Assembly: GCF_013177655.1 (NCBI RefSeq)
Contig: NZ_CP035946.1
Coordinates: 62,001 to 126,000 of the forward strand
Length of the DNA stretch: 64,000 nucleotides
Reading direction: 5' to 3'
From: Campylobacter canadensis
Lineage (GTDB): Bacteria > Campylobacterota > Campylobacteria > Campylobacterales > Campylobacteraceae
Shown here: piece by piece, positions 34,650 through 45,949 of the stretch
How the letters are laid out: every line of letters starts with the position of its first letter
Numbering within the stretch: the first letter of the stretch is position 1
Program-made: the position numbers and the translations under genes
The notes under the pieces: model-generated
The model's input: only the letters and a program-made list of their open reading frames with translations
Databases searched by the model: none
What the model was told of the DNA's origin: nothing

Positions 34650-35537
34650 ATGCAAAGTTTAAAAGTTATTTGCCCAGCAACTAGTGCGAATTTAGGTCCA
34701 GGTTTTGATTGTTTAGGACTTGCTTTAGATTTACATAATGAAATAGTAATTAAAAAAAGTGCTTATTTTAGTGTAAAAATTAAAGGCGAAGGCGAAGATA
34801 AAATTCAGCTAAAAAAGCACAATTTATTCACAAATATTTTTTGTGATTATTATTTTTATTTAAGCAATCAAAAAGATAATTTTTCTTTTGACTTTATCAA
34901 TAATATCCCACTTTCAAGAGGTTTAGGCTCTTCAAGCTCTGTAATTATTGCTGCTTTAGTAGCTGCTAGTGCTTTTGCAAAAATGCAAATATCAAAATCA
35001 AGAATTTTAAGTAAAGCTTTAGAATATGAATCTCACCCTGATAATATCTCTCCAGCACTTTTAGGTGGCTTTGTTTCTTCTTTATTGGTGCAAGATGGAG
35101 TAAAATATCTAAAAACAAATATTAGCGATGAAGTAAAAGCAGTAGTTTGTATTCCAGATACGCCAATAAGCACAGAACAAAGCAGAAAAGCTTTAGCAAA
35201 AAGTTTAAAATTTAGCGATGCTTGTTTTAACATAGCTCATTCATCTTTGTTAAGTGCTGCGTTTTTTTCAAAAAATTATGAAATGTTAAGATATGCTAGT
35301 TTTGATAAACTTCATCAAAAAAATAGAATGAAAAATTTACCAATTTTATTTGAAGTTCAAAAAACAGCTTTAGAAAATAAGGCTTTAATGAGTACTTTAA
35401 GCGGCTCTGGTTCTAGTTTTTTTAATCTTTGCTATGCTGATGATGCTGAGTATCTTTTTCAGGCTTTAAGTAATAAATTTACAAATATGAGAGTATTAAA
35501 ATTAAATTATGATAATTTAGGTGCAAGAATTTGCTAG
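34650..35537 (+). CDS. thrB: Homoserine kinase
   Basis: The 295-residue GHMP kinase phosphorylates homoserine in threonine biosynthesis. Motifs are PATSANLGPGFDCLGLAL at the N-terminus, the ATP loop PLSRGLGSSSSVI, and the C-terminal STLSGSGSSFF. It begins one base after the stop of the TsaB-like gene, giving tight coupling. The order tsaB-like, thrB, ylxR, infB is that of C. jejuni. Confidence 0.96.
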   Translation: MQSLKVICPATSANLGPGFDCLGLALDLHNEIVIKKSAYFSVKIKGEGEDKIQLKKHNLFTNIFCDYYFYLSNQKDNFSFDFINNIPLSRGLGSSSSVIIAALVAASAFAKMQISKSRILSKALEYESHPDNISPALLGGFVSSLLVQDGVKYLKTNISDEVKAVVCIPDTPISTEQSRKALAKSLKFSDACFNIAHSSLLSAAFFSKNYEMLRYASFDKLHQKNRMKNLPILFEVQKTALENKALMSTLSGSGSSFFNLCYADDAEYLFQALSNKFTNMRVLKLNYDNLGARIC

Positions 35538-35576
35538 TTAAAAATATGGTGTATTAAGAAAAAGCAATTAAAATTA

Positions 35577-35837
35577 ATGAATAAAGCAAAACCAATTAGA
35601 ATGTGTATAGTTTGTAAAAATAGATTTTTTAAAGAAGAGTTACATCGTTTTGCATTAAAAGATAATGAATTATCTTATATTTTTGATAAAGGTAGGACAA
35701 ATTATATTTGCAATGAGTGTTTAAAAAAAGACAGTAAAGATTTACATAAAAGTTTTTGTAAATTCTATAAAAATAATTTAGATAAAATATCAATTATAAA
35801 TCAACTAAAAGAAAGGTTTTTAAATGGCAGTAGATAA
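35577..35837 (+). CDS. ylxR: YlxR family RNA-binding protein (DUF448)
   Basis: The 86-residue basic protein has the YlxR signature: [22 protein letters not shown], then [14 protein letters not shown]. YlxR proteins are encoded in front of infB in many bacteria; reported roles include RNase P modulation and nucleoid-linked regulation. The gene overlaps the infB start by 14 bases, implying coupled translation. The exact role in Campylobacter is not settled. Confidence 0.9.
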   Translation: MNKAKPIRMCIVCKNRFFKEELHRFALKDNELSYIFDKGRTNYICNECLKKDSKDLHKSFCKFYKNNLDKISIINQLKERFLNGSR

Positions 35838-38463
35838 TATAAAAATTAGTGATATAGCAAAAGAAATCGGAATAAGCTCAAAAGAACTTATTGAAAAATT
35901 AAAAGAAATAAATATAAATGTAAGCGCTCAAAAAATGGTAAATGCTATATTAGCAAATGTTTTTTATGAATACGCTGCTAGTAATCAATTAAATGATGAG
36001 CAACAAAAGGTAATTGATGAATATTTAAAAGCAAATGCTCCAAAAAAGACAAAAAGCACAAAAAGCACCAGCACTAAAGAAAAAAGTACAAAAACTAATA
36101 CTAAAGAAAAAACTTTAAAAGAAAAAAAAGAAAACACTCCAAAGGTTGAAGAAAAAAAAGAAATGAAAGAAACAGTTCAAATACAAAGCACTCCAGAAGT
36201 TACAAAGCAAGAAGAACAAGTAGAAAGCAAAGCACAAGTACAAGAAAGTCTTGCACAAAGCTCTTTAGAAAAAAGAAGAGGTTTAGTGATAATTAAGAAG
36301 AAAAATGAGAATAAAAATGCAAACCAAGAGCAAAAAACAGCTCAAAAAGAAAAATCAAAAGAGCCAGTTTCTTTTGCATCAATTTTTGCAAATAGTACAG
36401 AAAAATTTGAATTAGAAAAGAAAAAGAAAGCTAAAAAGCAAATTCCAGCAGCAAAAAAAGAAAGCTCATCAAAGATGGACTTTGATACAAATTTTGTTGA
36501 TTTAGATGATGATGAAGAGAATGCAAACGAATATGTAATGCCTGATTTTAGCGTAGCACAAAGCAAAGAAGAAAGACAAACAAAAAGTCAAAATGCCTTG
36601 CGTTCAGCTTTTAACAATCCAATTAATCAATACAATAATCAAAATAACTCAATTTCTCGTGGTAAAAGAAAGAAAAAAGTTTATAAAAAAGAACAAAATA
36701 ACGAAGAAATCACAAGTATAAAAATCCCAAAAGAAATAAGACTTTATGAATTAGCAGAAAAATTAGGCAAAAAAGATAGCGAGCTTATTTCAAAACTTTT
36801 TATGCAAGGAATGATGACTACTAAAAATGACTTTTTAGATGAAGAAACTATTGAAATTTTAGGGCTTGAATTTGGAATTGAAATAAGCTTTTTTGATGAA
36901 ACTGCAAATTTTGATTATGTGGCAGATTATGAAGAAAATCAAGAAGAATTAAAAGATATTAAAGTGCCTGTTGTAACTATTATGGGGCATGTTGATCACG
37001 GTAAAACTTCTTTACTTGATTATATTAGAAATTCTCATGTTGCAAAGGGCGAAGCAGGTGGAATCACCCAGCATGTTGGTGCTTATATGGTAAATAAAGA
37101 TGGAAAAAATATTACCTTTTTAGATACACCAGGGCATGAAGCCTTTTCTGCTATGCGTGCAAGAGGTGCTAGTGTTACTGATATTGTAATTATTGTTGTA
37201 GCTGCTGATGATGGTGTAAAACCACAAACAAAAGAAGCAATTAATCACGCAAAAGCAGCAGGAGTGCCAATTATCATAGCTATTAATAAAATAGACAAAG
37301 AAAACGCAAATCCAGATAAGGTAAAAACTCAACTTGCAGAGCTTGATATTATGCCTATTGAATGGGGTGGAGCTTACGAATTTGTAAATATAAGTGCATT
37401 AAAAGGTATAGGAATAGATGATTTATTAGATTTAATCTTACTACAAGCAGAAGTTCTTGAGCTTAAGGCAAATAAAAATTCAGCAGCAAAAGCAAGTATT
37501 ATTGAAAGTTCTTTACAAAAAGGGCGTGGGGTTGTAACCACAGTAATTGTTCAAAATGGTACATTAAGAGTTGGAGATACCGTTGTAGCAGGTATTTCTT
37601 ATGGACGCATAAAAAGTATGCAAGATAGCAAAGCAAATGCCTTAAAAGAAATTTTACCAGGCGAGTGCGGTGTAATTATGGGTCTTAATGAAATTCCTGA
37701 TGCAGGAGAGACTTTAATTAGTGTTTCAAGCGATAAGGAAGCAAGAGATTATGCGCAAAAAAGATATGAATATTTACGCCAAAAAGAGCTTAGCAAATCA
37801 ACTAAGGTTAGCCTAGATGAATTAAGTGCTAAGATTAAAGAAGGAAACTTAAAATCTCTTCCAATTATTTTAAAAGCTGATGTTGGTGGAACCTTAGAAG
37901 CTATTAAAGGAAGCCTTGAAAAGTTAAGCAATGATGAAGTAAGAGTGGATATTGTAAATAGTGCAGTAGGCGGAATTACACAAAGCGATATCTCTTTAGC
38001 TTTAGCAAGTGGTGGTGTAATTTTAGGCTTTAATATTCGTCCAACTGGTGAGATTAAAGAAAAGGCAAAAGAAGCTAAGGTTGAGATTAAAACTTATAAT
38101 GTAATTTATAATTTAATTGATGAAATAAAAGCACTTCTAGGTGGTTTAATGAGTCCTGTAATTAGCGAAGAGCAACTTGGTCAAGCGCAAATTAGACAGG
38201 TTATTATGGTGCCAAAGGTTGGGCAGATTGCTGGTTGTATGGTTAGTGAAGGCAGTATTGTGCGTGGTGCTAAAATCCGTGTTATTAGAGATGGAATTGT
38301 GGTTTTTGAAGGGGAAATAAGCTCTTTAAAACGCTTTAAAGATGATGCTAAAGAGGTTTCAAAAGGCTATGAATGCGGTGTTGGCATTGTAGGTTTTAAC
38401 GATATGAAAGAAGGCGATTTTATTGAAAGTTACAAAGAAGTAGAAAATAAAGTGAGTTTATAA
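35824..38463 (+). CDS. infB: Translation initiation factor IF-2
   Basis: The 879-residue GTPase has an N-terminal IF2_N helix region, a low-complexity Lys/Glu/Thr/Ser-rich linker (about 75-300) and a second IF2_N-like segment. The G domain follows with [23 protein letters not shown] and NKID, then C-terminal domains that bind initiator tRNA. The stop shares a base with the rbfA start. The AAAGG site lies within ylxR. The linker length and composition vary among Campylobacter species, so in-frame size differences there are expected. Confidence 0.98.
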   Translation: MAVDNIKISDIAKEIGISSKELIEKLKEININVSAQKMVNAILANVFYEYAASNQLNDEQQKVIDEYLKANAPKKTKSTKSTSTKEKSTKTNTKEKTLKEKKENTPKVEEKKEMKETVQIQSTPEVTKQEEQVESKAQVQESLAQSSLEKRRGLVIIKKKNENKNANQEQKTAQKEKSKEPVSFASIFANSTEKFELEKKKKAKKQIPAAKKESSSKMDFDTNFVDLDDDEENANEYVMPDFSVAQSKEERQTKSQNALRSAFNNPINQYNNQNNSISRGKRKKKVYKKEQNNEEITSIKIPKEIRLYELAEKLGKKDSELISKLFMQGMMTTKNDFLDEETIEILGLEFGIEISFFDETANFDYVADYEENQEELKDIKVPVVTIMGHVDHGKTSLLDYIRNSHVAKGEAGGITQHVGAYMVNKDGKNITFLDTPGHEAFSAMRARGASVTDIVIIVVAADDGVKPQTKEAINHAKAAGVPIIIAINKIDKENANPDKVKTQLAELDIMPIEWGGAYEFVNISALKGIGIDDLLDLILLQAEVLELKANKNSAAKASIIESSLQKGRGVVTTVIVQNGTLRVGDTVVAGISYGRIKSMQDSKANALKEILPGECGVIMGLNEIPDAGETLISVSSDKEARDYAQKRYEYLRQKELSKSTKVSLDELSAKIKEGNLKSLPIILKADVGGTLEAIKGSLEKLSNDEVRVDIVNSAVGGITQSDISLALASGGVILGFNIRPTGEIKEKAKEAKVEIKTYNVIYNLIDEIKALLGGLMSPVISEEQLGQAQIRQVIMVPKVGQIAGCMVSEGSIVRGAKIRVIRDGIVVFEGEISSLKRFKDDAKEVSKGYECGVGIVGFNDMKEGDFIESYKEVENKVSL

Positions 38464-38813
38464 TGGATAAAGCAAATATAAAAAGACTTAGAACTCAAAG
38501 TTTATTAAAAGAGCTAGTAGCCAGTGCTTTAAATAATTTTGATGATGAGCTTATTAATTCGCAAATTGTCCTTGATGCAGAGTGTAAAAAAGGCAGATAC
38601 GATGCCTTTATTTATCTTGATAAACAAGATTATAATAAAGATGAACAGCAAAATATACTTTCAAAACTTCAAAGGGTTTCAAAGGTTATTGAAGCTCAAT
38701 GCTTAAACGCATTGCAGATGTACCGTTGCCCAAAATTACATTTTAAATTTGATGATACTTATGAAAGAGTAAGTAGATTAGAAACATTATTTAAGCAAAT
38801 TAATAAAGGATAA
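38463..38813 (+). CDS. rbfA: Ribosome-binding factor A
   Basis: The 116-residue KH-type protein binds the 30S subunit and helps 16S 5'-end maturation. Recognisable features are the N-terminal IKRLRTQSLLKELVASAL and the C-terminal CPKLHFKFDDTYERVSRLETLF. It is translationally coupled to infB by a one-base overlap and followed by rimP after two bases, forming the common infB-rbfA-rimP operon. Confidence 0.93.
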   Translation: MDKANIKRLRTQSLLKELVASALNNFDDELINSQIVLDAECKKGRYDAFIYLDKQDYNKDEQQNILSKLQRVSKVIEAQCLNALQMYRCPKLHFKFDDTYERVSRLETLFKQINKG

Positions 38814-38815
38814 AA

Positions 38816-39247
38816 ATGCAACTAGAACAACTAGAACAACTAGCAAAAGAATTAGGGCTTATAATTTATGATGAAGAACTAGTAAGAGAAAACGATAATT
38901 TAATTTATAGAATTTATCTTAAAAAAGAAAATGCAGCACTTAGTTTAAAAGATTGCGAGGAATTTAGTAAAATGCTTTCTCCTTTACTTGATTTAGATGA
39001 ACCAAGTAAGGAAAAATACTTCTTAGAAGTCTCATCAGCAGGTTTAGAAAGAAAACTTAGTAAAGCAAGACATTTTATTTATAGTATAAACGAGCTTGTA
39101 AAAATCACCGATGTAAATAATGATAAATATGAAGGTAAATTAATAAATGCTGATGAAAGCCAAATACAAATAGAATACGGCAAAGAAATTCTAACATTTA
39201 AACTAGCTGATATTAAAAAAGCAAAAACATATATAAACTGGAAATAA
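38816..39247 (+). CDS. rimP: Ribosome maturation factor RimP
   Basis: The 143-residue protein has the N-terminal RimP domain with SLKDCEEFSKMLSPLLDLDEPSKEKYFLEVSSAGLERKL divided here into its parts: the DCEEFS helix and the EVSSAGLER strand-turn, which is the hallmark. A small C-terminal SH3-like domain follows (about 78-143). It supports 30S assembly. It is the last gene of the translation operon, followed by a long AT-rich gap with a hairpin. Confidence 0.93.
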   Translation: MQLEQLEQLAKELGLIIYDEELVRENDNLIYRIYLKKENAALSLKDCEEFSKMLSPLLDLDEPSKEKYFLEVSSAGLERKLSKARHFIYSINELVKITDVNNDKYEGKLINADESQIQIEYGKEILTFKLADIKKAKTYINWK

Positions 39248-39758
39248 GTTAAAATATTTGCTAGGCTAATAAAGTGCTTGTTTTAGAATAAGTATAGAGA
39301 TTTATTAATCTTATTTTTATACTTATTTTAAGCTTTTGTAAAAAGTTTTTTAGCTTGTAAGATTATTAAATCTTTTTGTCTTGTTTCAAGATTGTAGTGT
39401 GTGATTAATTCTTTTATATAGCAATGTGCAATATTATTTTATACTCTTAGAATAACTTTTATTATTAAAAGTGAAAGTAGCAAACTATAATTAAAAGCAA
39501 AAACTTGCAAAGCATAATAGCAAACTAGTTAAATATAATAACACCAATAAAGAAAAAGTTTTTAGCTAAGATTGCTTAGCTTTAATTAATACAATATTTT
39601 AATAATTAGCAAAAGTAAGGCTAAAAAGCAGTTTTAAAGCGTATTATTAGAAAATTATCCATAAAAATTCACAAAAAATATAAAAATTAATATTAAGTTT
39701 AAAAAAGCCTTGTATATTACAAAACTTTTTTCAAAAAATTTAAAAAAGGTGGGGGTAT
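39248..39758. other. 510-base AT-rich gap after rimP
   Basis: It holds a 10-bp inverted repeat (39287-39296 with 39318-39327) that may end the rimP transcript. On the minus strand a 36-codon stretch without stops (39438-39331) reads ELITHYNLETRQKDLIILQA and looks protein-like, but has no start and may be a gene relic. Nothing else recognisable is seen. The promoter of the PAP2 gene must lie in the last part. Confidence 0.5.
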
Positions 39759-40283
39759 TTGAGAACTTTAATTATTTTATTGACAGTATTTTTTACTAGT
39801 TTAAACGCTAATAGTTTAAAGACAATAGAAAAAACAGGAGATGCTTTGCAATTAGTTTTGCCTTTTTATGCAGTATCATTGGTGCTTTATAATGATGATT
39901 TGCAATTAGGTTTAAATCAATTTTTGCTTGGTTTAGTAAGCACACAAGCAGGTGTAGAGATTTTAAAACGCACAATCAAAGAACAAAGACCAAACAAAAG
40001 TAATAATCTTTCTTTTCCTAGCGGACACACAACAGCATCTTTTTATGTAGCTAATTTTATACATAAAAGATACAATTTTGCACAAGCGTTTTTACCATAT
40101 ATTTTTGCAAGTTTTGTTGCTTTTTCTCGCATAAGAACTAAAAAACATTATTTTCACGATGCCTTAGCTGGTGCTTTATTTGCTTACACAATTAATAATT
40201 TATTCACAAGTAAAAAAATAAAATGCGATGTTTTGATGAATTCAAATAAAATCAAGCTTCAATTTAATGCGAATTTTGATTGA
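39759..40283 (+). CDS. PAP2-family membrane-associated phosphatase
   Basis: The 174-residue protein has a signal-like N-terminus (LIILLTVFFTSLNA), hydrophobic segments and all three parts of the PAP2 active site: KRTIKEQRP, FPSGHTT and SRIRTKKHYFHD. The family removes phosphate from lipids, for example undecaprenyl diphosphate, phosphatidylglycerol phosphate or lipid A. The start is TTG with a G-rich site GGTGGGGG just before it, which is an unusual initiation region in this genome. It is a single gene with its own terminator. Substrate is open. Confidence 0.82.
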   Translation: MRTLIILLTVFFTSLNANSLKTIEKTGDALQLVLPFYAVSLVLYNDDLQLGLNQFLLGLVSTQAGVEILKRTIKEQRPNKSNNLSFPSGHTTASFYVANFIHKRYNFAQAFLPYIFASFVAFSRIRTKKHYFHDALAGALFAYTINNLFTSKKIKCDVLMNSNKIKLQFNANFD

Positions 40284-40288
40284 ATTTA

Positions 40289-40320
40289 TTTAGAAAGCTT
40301 AAAAAAGCTTTCTAAAAATT
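40289..40320. terminator. Terminator between the PAP2 gene and acnB
   Basis: A perfect 12-bp stem (40289-40300 with 40305-40316) with loop AAAA sits between the two converging stops. It overlaps the last bases of acnB and can act in both directions. Confidence 0.75.
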
Positions 40321-42868
40321 AATCTTCTAGTTTGTAATTTTCAATTTCATTGAAATTTAAATAACGATAAATTTTTGCTTTATCACTTAATTTTTCATTG
40401 CTTAATGCTAGATATTCATCAAGCTTAGGCAATCTTCCTAGCAAGGCACAAACCGCTGCAAGTTCGGCACTTCCTAGATAAACTTTAGCACCAAGACCCA
40501 TACGATTATCAAAATTTCTTGTTGAGGTTGAAAACACAACCGCATTATCATTAACTCTTGCTTGATTACCCATACATAAAGAACATCCTGGCACTTCTAT
40601 TCTAGCACCACTAGCACCAAAAATACTGTAATAACCTTCTTTAGTAAGTTGTGCTTTATCCATTTTTGTTGGTGGTGCTATCCATAATCTAGTTTTTAGC
40701 ATACCTTTACCCTTTAAGATTTCAGCTGCTGCACGGTAATGCCCAATGTTTGTCATACAAGAACCAATGAAAACTTCATCAATATTTTGCGGTCTATTGC
40801 TATTTGCTAGGACATCACTTAAAGTAGCAACATCATCAGGGTCGTTCGGGCAAGCTAAAATAGGTTCTTTAATCTCATTTAAATCAATTTCAAAAATATG
40901 CTCATAACTTGCATCTTTATCCGCTCTTAAAAGCACAGGATTATTTAACCATTCTTGCATTTTATCACGGCGTCTAATTAAGGTTTGTTTGCTTTCATAA
41001 CCTGCATCTAGCATTGCATTAATTAGGGCGATATTTGATTTTAGATATTCAGCAACGCTTTCTTCGCTAAGATTTACACAACAAGCCGCAGCTGATCTTT
41101 CAGCGCTAGCGTCGCTTAATTCAAAAGCTTGTTCTACTTTTAGACTTTCTAAGCCTTCAATTTCAAGAATTTTTCCAGCAAAAATATTCTTTTTACCTTT
41201 TTTATCAACAGTTAATAAACCTTCTTTGATTGCAACTAAAGGAATGGCATTTACTAAATCTCTTAAAGTAATTCCAGCTTGAAGCTCTCCTTTAAAACGC
41301 ACTAAAATACTTTTTGGAACATTAAGCGGCATAGCACCAGTAACTGCTGCAAAGGCTACTAAACCACTTCCTGCTGGAAAGGCGATTCCAAGTGGAAAAC
41401 GAGTATGAGAATCCCCGCCTGTACCAACCGTATCAGGTAAAACAAAACGATTAAGCCAAGAGTGAATAACCCCATCGCCAGGTTTTAAACTAACCCCACC
41501 ACGACTAGACATAAAGCTTGGCAAGGTTGCGTGAGTATTTACATCACTTGGTTTTGGATAAGCAGCAGTATGGCAAAAACTTTGTAAAACAAAATCAGCA
41601 TTAAAGCCTAAAGAAGCTAATTCTTTTATTTCATCTCTTGTCATTGGTCCTGTTGTATCTTGAGAGCCAACTGTTGAGGTTTGTGGCTCAATATACATTC
41701 CAGGTACAACTCCTTCTAAACCACAAGCACGACCTAGCATTTTTTGAGCTAGAGTGTAGCCTTTTTGAGTATTTTCAGGTTGAATTGCCTTTTTAAAGAT
41801 ATCTTCAGCAGGCATTTTTAAAACTTCTCTAGCCTTAGCACAAAGGCTGCGACCAACAATTAATGGAATTCTACCACCTGCTTTTACTTCATCTAAGATT
41901 GTGTTAGGACTTAGTTTAAAATCGCTAATTTTTTCTTTATTTTTTATAATACATTCATTTTTAATATCAATTATAAACTCATCGCCCATTTCAAGTTTGC
42001 TTACATCAGCAATAATCGGTAAAGCACCACTATCTTGAGCTGTGTTAAAAAAGATTGGAGCTATTGTTTGACCAATCACAATACCACCTGTTTTTTTATT
42101 TGCAACTCCATTTATATCAACACCTAAATGCCATTGCACCGAGTTAATAGCAGATTTTCTACTAGAGCCAGTACCAACAACATCTCCAACATAAACAATT
42201 TGTTTATTAAGCTTTTTTAACTCTTGAATTTTTTCTAAAGAGCCTTCTTGTCTTCTTACTAGCATTGCTTGAGCGTGTAAAGGAATATCGCTTCTTGTAA
42301 ATGCTTCACTTGCAGGGCTTAAATCGTCTGTATTTGTTTCTCCATTTACTTTAAAGCAAACGCACTCAATTTCATCAGCTAAATCAGCTCTTTTTTTAAA
42401 CCATTGTGCGTCAGCCCAACTTTTTAAAACGCTTGTAGCATAAGAATTTCCTTGTTCATGCAATTTTACTATTTTATTAAAGCCATCATGTACAAAAATA
42501 ATATCTTCTAAGGCTTGAGCGGCTTTACTTGCTAGTTTTTCATTTTCTAAAAGTTGAACTAAAATATTTACATTATATCCACCAAGCATAGTGCTAAGCA
42601 TTGTAATAGCTTCATCTTTACTTATACAATCACAGGTACTTTTATCATTTAAAATTTTGTGTAAAAATTCGCATTTTACCAAAGCGCTATCATCAACGCC
42701 AACGCCAACTCTATTTATTAGCAATTGTTTTAATTCTTCTTTATCCTTTGTGTTTTGTTCTAATTCATCGCAAATTCTTTTTGTTTGCTCTGCATTTAAA
42801 ACTAAAGGTGGAACACCTAATTTTGCTCTTTGTTCTACTAAAAGTTTGTATTCTTCTAAGAATGCCAT
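40319..42868 (-). CDS. acnB: Aconitate hydratase B
   Basis: The protein interconverts citrate and isocitrate in the TCA cycle, and AcnB can also bind mRNA when its iron-sulfur cluster is lost. The start is set at ATG 42868 (849 residues, opening [16 protein letters not shown]) because AAGGAG lies just before it; an earlier in-frame start nine codons up lacks support. Cluster cysteines appear in the C-terminal [13 protein letters not shown] and GCSLCMGNQ. The N-terminal HEAT-like domain and the order of domains mark the B type. Single-gene unit. Confidence 0.96.
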   Translation of the reverse strand: MAFLEEYKLLVEQRAKLGVPPLVLNAEQTKRICDELEQNTKDKEELKQLLINRVGVGVDDSALVKCEFLHKILNDKSTCDCISKDEAITMLSTMLGGYNVNILVQLLENEKLASKAAQALEDIIFVHDGFNKIVKLHEQGNSYATSVLKSWADAQWFKKRADLADEIECVCFKVNGETNTDDLSPASEAFTRSDIPLHAQAMLVRRQEGSLEKIQELKKLNKQIVYVGDVVGTGSSRKSAINSVQWHLGVDINGVANKKTGGIVIGQTIAPIFFNTAQDSGALPIIADVSKLEMGDEFIIDIKNECIIKNKEKISDFKLSPNTILDEVKAGGRIPLIVGRSLCAKAREVLKMPAEDIFKKAIQPENTQKGYTLAQKMLGRACGLEGVVPGMYIEPQTSTVGSQDTTGPMTRDEIKELASLGFNADFVLQSFCHTAAYPKPSDVNTHATLPSFMSSRGGVSLKPGDGVIHSWLNRFVLPDTVGTGGDSHTRFPLGIAFPAGSGLVAFAAVTGAMPLNVPKSILVRFKGELQAGITLRDLVNAIPLVAIKEGLLTVDKKGKKNIFAGKILEIEGLESLKVEQAFELSDASAERSAAACCVNLSEESVAEYLKSNIALINAMLDAGYESKQTLIRRRDKMQEWLNNPVLLRADKDASYEHIFEIDLNEIKEPILACPNDPDDVATLSDVLANSNRPQNIDEVFIGSCMTNIGHYRAAAEILKGKGMLKTRLWIAPPTKMDKAQLTKEGYYSIFGASGARIEVPGCSLCMGNQARVNDNAVVFSTSTRNFDNRMGLGAKVYLGSAELAAVCALLGRLPKLDEYLALSNEKLSDKAKIYRYLNFNEIENYKLED

Positions 42869-42932
42869 TTTTTTTCTCCTTTTGTGTGTTTGCAAAAGTA
42901 TAAGTAAGCAAAATTGCTTAATAATTAAAATC

Positions 42933-44777
42933 TTAAGAAAAATGGATTGGGTCTATGTCAATTGTAACGTTTTGTAACATTTTATAATTTAGTGCAAGGC
43001 TAGAAAGTAACATTTTGTGCCTTGAGCTGATTAAAAGCTGGTATCTGTATTTGTTTTTTATTTTTTCAATAGCACATTTTCCATAGCCTAAAAGTTCATA
43101 ATCATCATCTTTTTTACTATCTAAAAGATTTTTCGCTATTGCTTGGCATAAAAGATTTGCACTATTTTCGTCTTTATCTTCTATGATTATTCTTAGCATT
43201 CTTGTAAATGGTGGGTATTTCATTCTAAAAGCTGCTTCATCTTCTAAAAATAAATCATAATCATTTAAATAGTTTTTAAAAAATTCTTCTTGTTTTGTTT
43301 GAATTAACACCTTTGATTCTTTGCTTCTTCCTGCCCTGCCGCTTACTTGAATTGCTAGTGCTAAAGTGTTTTCTCTTGCTTTAAAATCTGGGTAAAACAA
43401 ATACTCATCAAGTCCTAAGATAGCACAAAAAGTTACATTTGCATAATCATGCCCTTTTGAAACCATTTGAGTGCCGATTAAAATATCAATTTTATTATCA
43501 TTAAAATCATTTAAAAGTTGTTTTAATTTACTTGCACTGCTAAGCTCATCGCTATCTAATTTTGCAATTACTGCATTAGAAAATATTTTTTGTAATTCGC
43601 TCATAATTTGTGCAGTACCTTGAATTTTACTTTCTAGCATTGTGCTATTGCAGTATTCGCAATTTTGTTTTATTTTTTCTTTATGATTGCAATAATGGCA
43701 TTTGTAAATATCATTATGCACACTCATAGCAATTGAGCAATTTGGACATAATTTTTTTTGTCCGCAGTCTTTGCATAAAACCTGCCTAAAATTTCCACGC
43801 ACAGGTAAAAATATTATACTTTGCTCTTTTTTTTCTAAATTTTCTTTTAAATTAGATAGCAGCAAAGGGCTTAAAAGAGTGTTTGAGTTATCATAAACAA
43901 ATTCTTTTTTGCTTTCTTTAAAAGAGCCTTTTAGCCTAACTTTTGCAATATTTTGATTTATGTAAGAATTAAGAGAAGGCGTAGCACTTCCTAAAACTAT
44001 TTTAGCCTTTGATATTTTTGCTAAATAAAGGGCTAAATCTTTTGCATTATAGCAAGGGTAAGTGCTTGATTTATAGGAATTATCATGCTCTTCATCTACT
44101 ATTATTAAGCCAAGATTTGTAAATGGTAAAAACAAAGCCGACCTAGCACCTAAGACTAATTTAACTTCACCGCTTAATAATTGTTTTAGTGATTTTTGTT
44201 TATTTGTCTTTGTGATTTTGCTGTGCCAAGTAATAAAATTGAAGTATTTTTGCATTCTTTTTTGCATTTGTGGGGTTAGGCTTATTTCAGGCATTAAAAA
44301 TAAAACTTGTTTATTTTCTTTTAAACACTCATCTATTAAATGAGTATAAATTTCTGTTTTTCCGCTCCCTGTATCTCCAAAAATTAAAGAAAATTGGTTT
44401 TGCTTACAATGTTTTAAAGCATTTTCTTGCTTTGTGCTAAGCTCTGGTAATTCTTTACTTTCATAGATAAATTCTTGTTTTTCATAGCTACTTGCAAAAA
44501 CAAAATCTTTTAAACATAAAGATATATTTGCTGCGTAATATTTGCTTATGAATTCACATAATTTTTTTTGCTCATCAAATAAGATTTCATTATTTATACA
44601 ATTAATTTCTTTTGTATTAAAACTTGGTTTATCGCATTTATTTATTACAGCTGCATTTACAAGACCTTGAGATTTTAGCGGAACCAAAACCTTTGTAAAT
44701 GCTTTTATATCTTCTTTTGAGTGATAACTTAATTTTTCTAAATTGCGATTAATTATTGCAACTTCGTAATAATTCAT
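42933..44777 (-). CDS. priA: Primosomal replication restart helicase PriA
   Basis: The 614-residue superfamily 2 helicase has Walker [12 protein letters not shown], the DEEHD box, and a zinc region with [17 protein letters not shown] and CEYC. It restarts stalled replication forks. It is shorter than E. coli PriA (732), mainly in the N-terminal DNA-binding domain, as is usual in Campylobacter. Its ATG shares a base with the stop of the upstream pseudopilin gene, so the four genes form one unit. Confidence 0.95.
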   Translation of the reverse strand: MNYYEVAIINRNLEKLSYHSKEDIKAFTKVLVPLKSQGLVNAAVINKCDKPSFNTKEINCINNEILFDEQKKLCEFISKYYAANISLCLKDFVFASSYEKQEFIYESKELPELSTKQENALKHCKQNQFSLIFGDTGSGKTEIYTHLIDECLKENKQVLFLMPEISLTPQMQKRMQKYFNFITWHSKITKTNKQKSLKQLLSGEVKLVLGARSALFLPFTNLGLIIVDEEHDNSYKSSTYPCYNAKDLALYLAKISKAKIVLGSATPSLNSYINQNIAKVRLKGSFKESKKEFVYDNSNTLLSPLLLSNLKENLEKKEQSIIFLPVRGNFRQVLCKDCGQKKLCPNCSIAMSVHNDIYKCHYCNHKEKIKQNCEYCNSTMLESKIQGTAQIMSELQKIFSNAVIAKLDSDELSSASKLKQLLNDFNDNKIDILIGTQMVSKGHDYANVTFCAILGLDEYLFYPDFKARENTLALAIQVSGRAGRSKESKVLIQTKQEEFFKNYLNDYDLFLEDEAAFRMKYPPFTRMLRIIIEDKDENSANLLCQAIAKNLLDSKKDDDYELLGYGKCAIEKIKNKYRYQLLISSRHKMLLSSLALNYKMLQNVTIDIDPIHFS

Positions 44778-45340
44778 TAAAGTTTATTTTCACAATCAAA
44801 AGAATTATTTATTAGTTTTTTTCTACTTCCTTTTTTATCTGTGCATACTTTGCATTCTACATATTCGCATTTTAATCTTGCTGAATAATCATTGTATGAA
44901 AAATAAAAAGTTACATTTGGGTTCATTTCGTATTTAAATAAACTTGTTTTTGCCTTGTCATTTGTGCGGTTTTTTATATTTGTAACATTAATACCTGTAA
45001 CCCCGCCGTCGCTGATATCGCTTTTTTTCTTATTTTCATACACAGGTGTCCATTTTTTAAAGCCAGTTTCTGATACTAAACCTGCAAAGGTATTTTTACC
45101 TTTAATAGGTGTTAATTCAGTCGTAGAGCGGTAATCTCCTTTAAATATATTTTCTGTTAATTTAGTTTGTAAGTATGTATTTACTGAATTAACTTCACTT
45201 TGAAGTTTTTTGATATCGCCTTTAAATCTAAAATCAAAAAAAGACACCAAAGCACTAGCAGAAAGCACACCGATTACAACGATTACAACTATAAGCTCTA
45301 TCATACTTACAGCTTTTTTATTTTTACTATATTTTTTCAT
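44777..45340 (-). CDS. Type II/IV prepilin-like protein (pseudopilin) 3
   Basis: The 187-residue protein has a short basic leader and the class III prepilin site KAVSMIELIVVIVVIGVLSA, cut after the small residue before M/F with Glu at mature +5. A hydrophobic helix and a soluble C-terminal domain follow. Four cysteines near the end (CEYVECKVC and later) could form disulfides. Such proteins belong to type II secretion, type IV pili or DNA uptake machines. It is the third of three tandem pseudopilin genes upstream of priA. No export ATPase is encoded next to them. Confidence 0.8.
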   Translation of the reverse strand: MKKYSKNKKAVSMIELIVVIVVIGVLSASALVSFFDFRFKGDIKKLQSEVNSVNTYLQTKLTENIFKGDYRSTTELTPIKGKNTFAGLVSETGFKKWTPVYENKKKSDISDGGVTGINVTNIKNRTNDKAKTSLFKYEMNPNVTFYFSYNDYSARLKCEYVECKVCTDKKGSRKKLINNSFDCENKL

Positions 45341-45343
45341 CTT

Positions 45344-45937
45344 TTACCAACATTCTAAAGCAGGATAATCATTTAAATCTTTGCTAGTCCAATCGCTAGG
45401 ATTAACACATTCAAGCCTACCTTCTTTGTAATTATAAACAAAATAATAAGTTTTAGGTTTTTTCTTGTTTTCTGTAATATACACTATAAAGGCTGTTTGA
45501 GAACCAGCTACGCCTGATTTAAAATTTGTATCAAAAATTGCTGCTTGGTCTTTTTCTGGCTTTGTAAATGGTGCAGAGATTTTACCCCAGCCAATATTAT
45601 TTGTTTTTTTATACCCGTTTGTATCTGCACCGCTTTCAAAAAGATTTGAAAAATATGTAGATTCTTTTCCTGAAAATGGTTCTGTGATTATACAAACATC
45701 CTTTGTATTTGTTCTATTAGTACAGTTAAAAATAGGAAAAGTAATAAAACCTGTTTTATACATTTGCTCTTGTCCGTGGGCAAGTAAGGCTGCATTTACC
45801 TTAGCTACTTCATCTCTTGCCTTTAGCACTAAGGCATCGCTTCTAGTTAAAAATAGTTTTGGCATTGCAATACCTGCTAAAATACCTAATATAACCAAGA
45901 CAAAGACAATTTCTATCATAGTAAATGCTTTTTTCAT
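45344..45937 (-). CDS. Type II/IV prepilin-like protein (pseudopilin) 2
   Basis: The 197-residue protein begins MKKAFTMIEIVFVLVILGIL, a textbook prepilin peptidase site with cleavage before Phe/Thr and Glu at +5. The soluble part has a cysteine pair (IFNCTNRTNTKDVC) and a C-terminal ECVNPSDW and ALECW segment. It follows the first pseudopilin by 12 bases and precedes the third by 3. It is probably a minor pseudopilin of a competence-type machine. Confidence 0.82.
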   Translation of the reverse strand: MKKAFTMIEIVFVLVILGILAGIAMPKLFLTRSDALVLKARDEVAKVNAALLAHGQEQMYKTGFITFPIFNCTNRTNTKDVCIITEPFSGKESTYFSNLFESGADTNGYKKTNNIGWGKISAPFTKPEKDQAAIFDTNFKSGVAGSQTAFIVYITENKKKPKTYYFVYNYKEGRLECVNPSDWTSKDLNDYPALECW

Positions 45938-45949
45938 CTCTTCTCCTTT

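Noticed and set aside
39746-39755. GGTGGGGG before the PAP2 gene as a phase-variable tract
   Set aside because: Only five G in a row, which is too short for frequent slippage.
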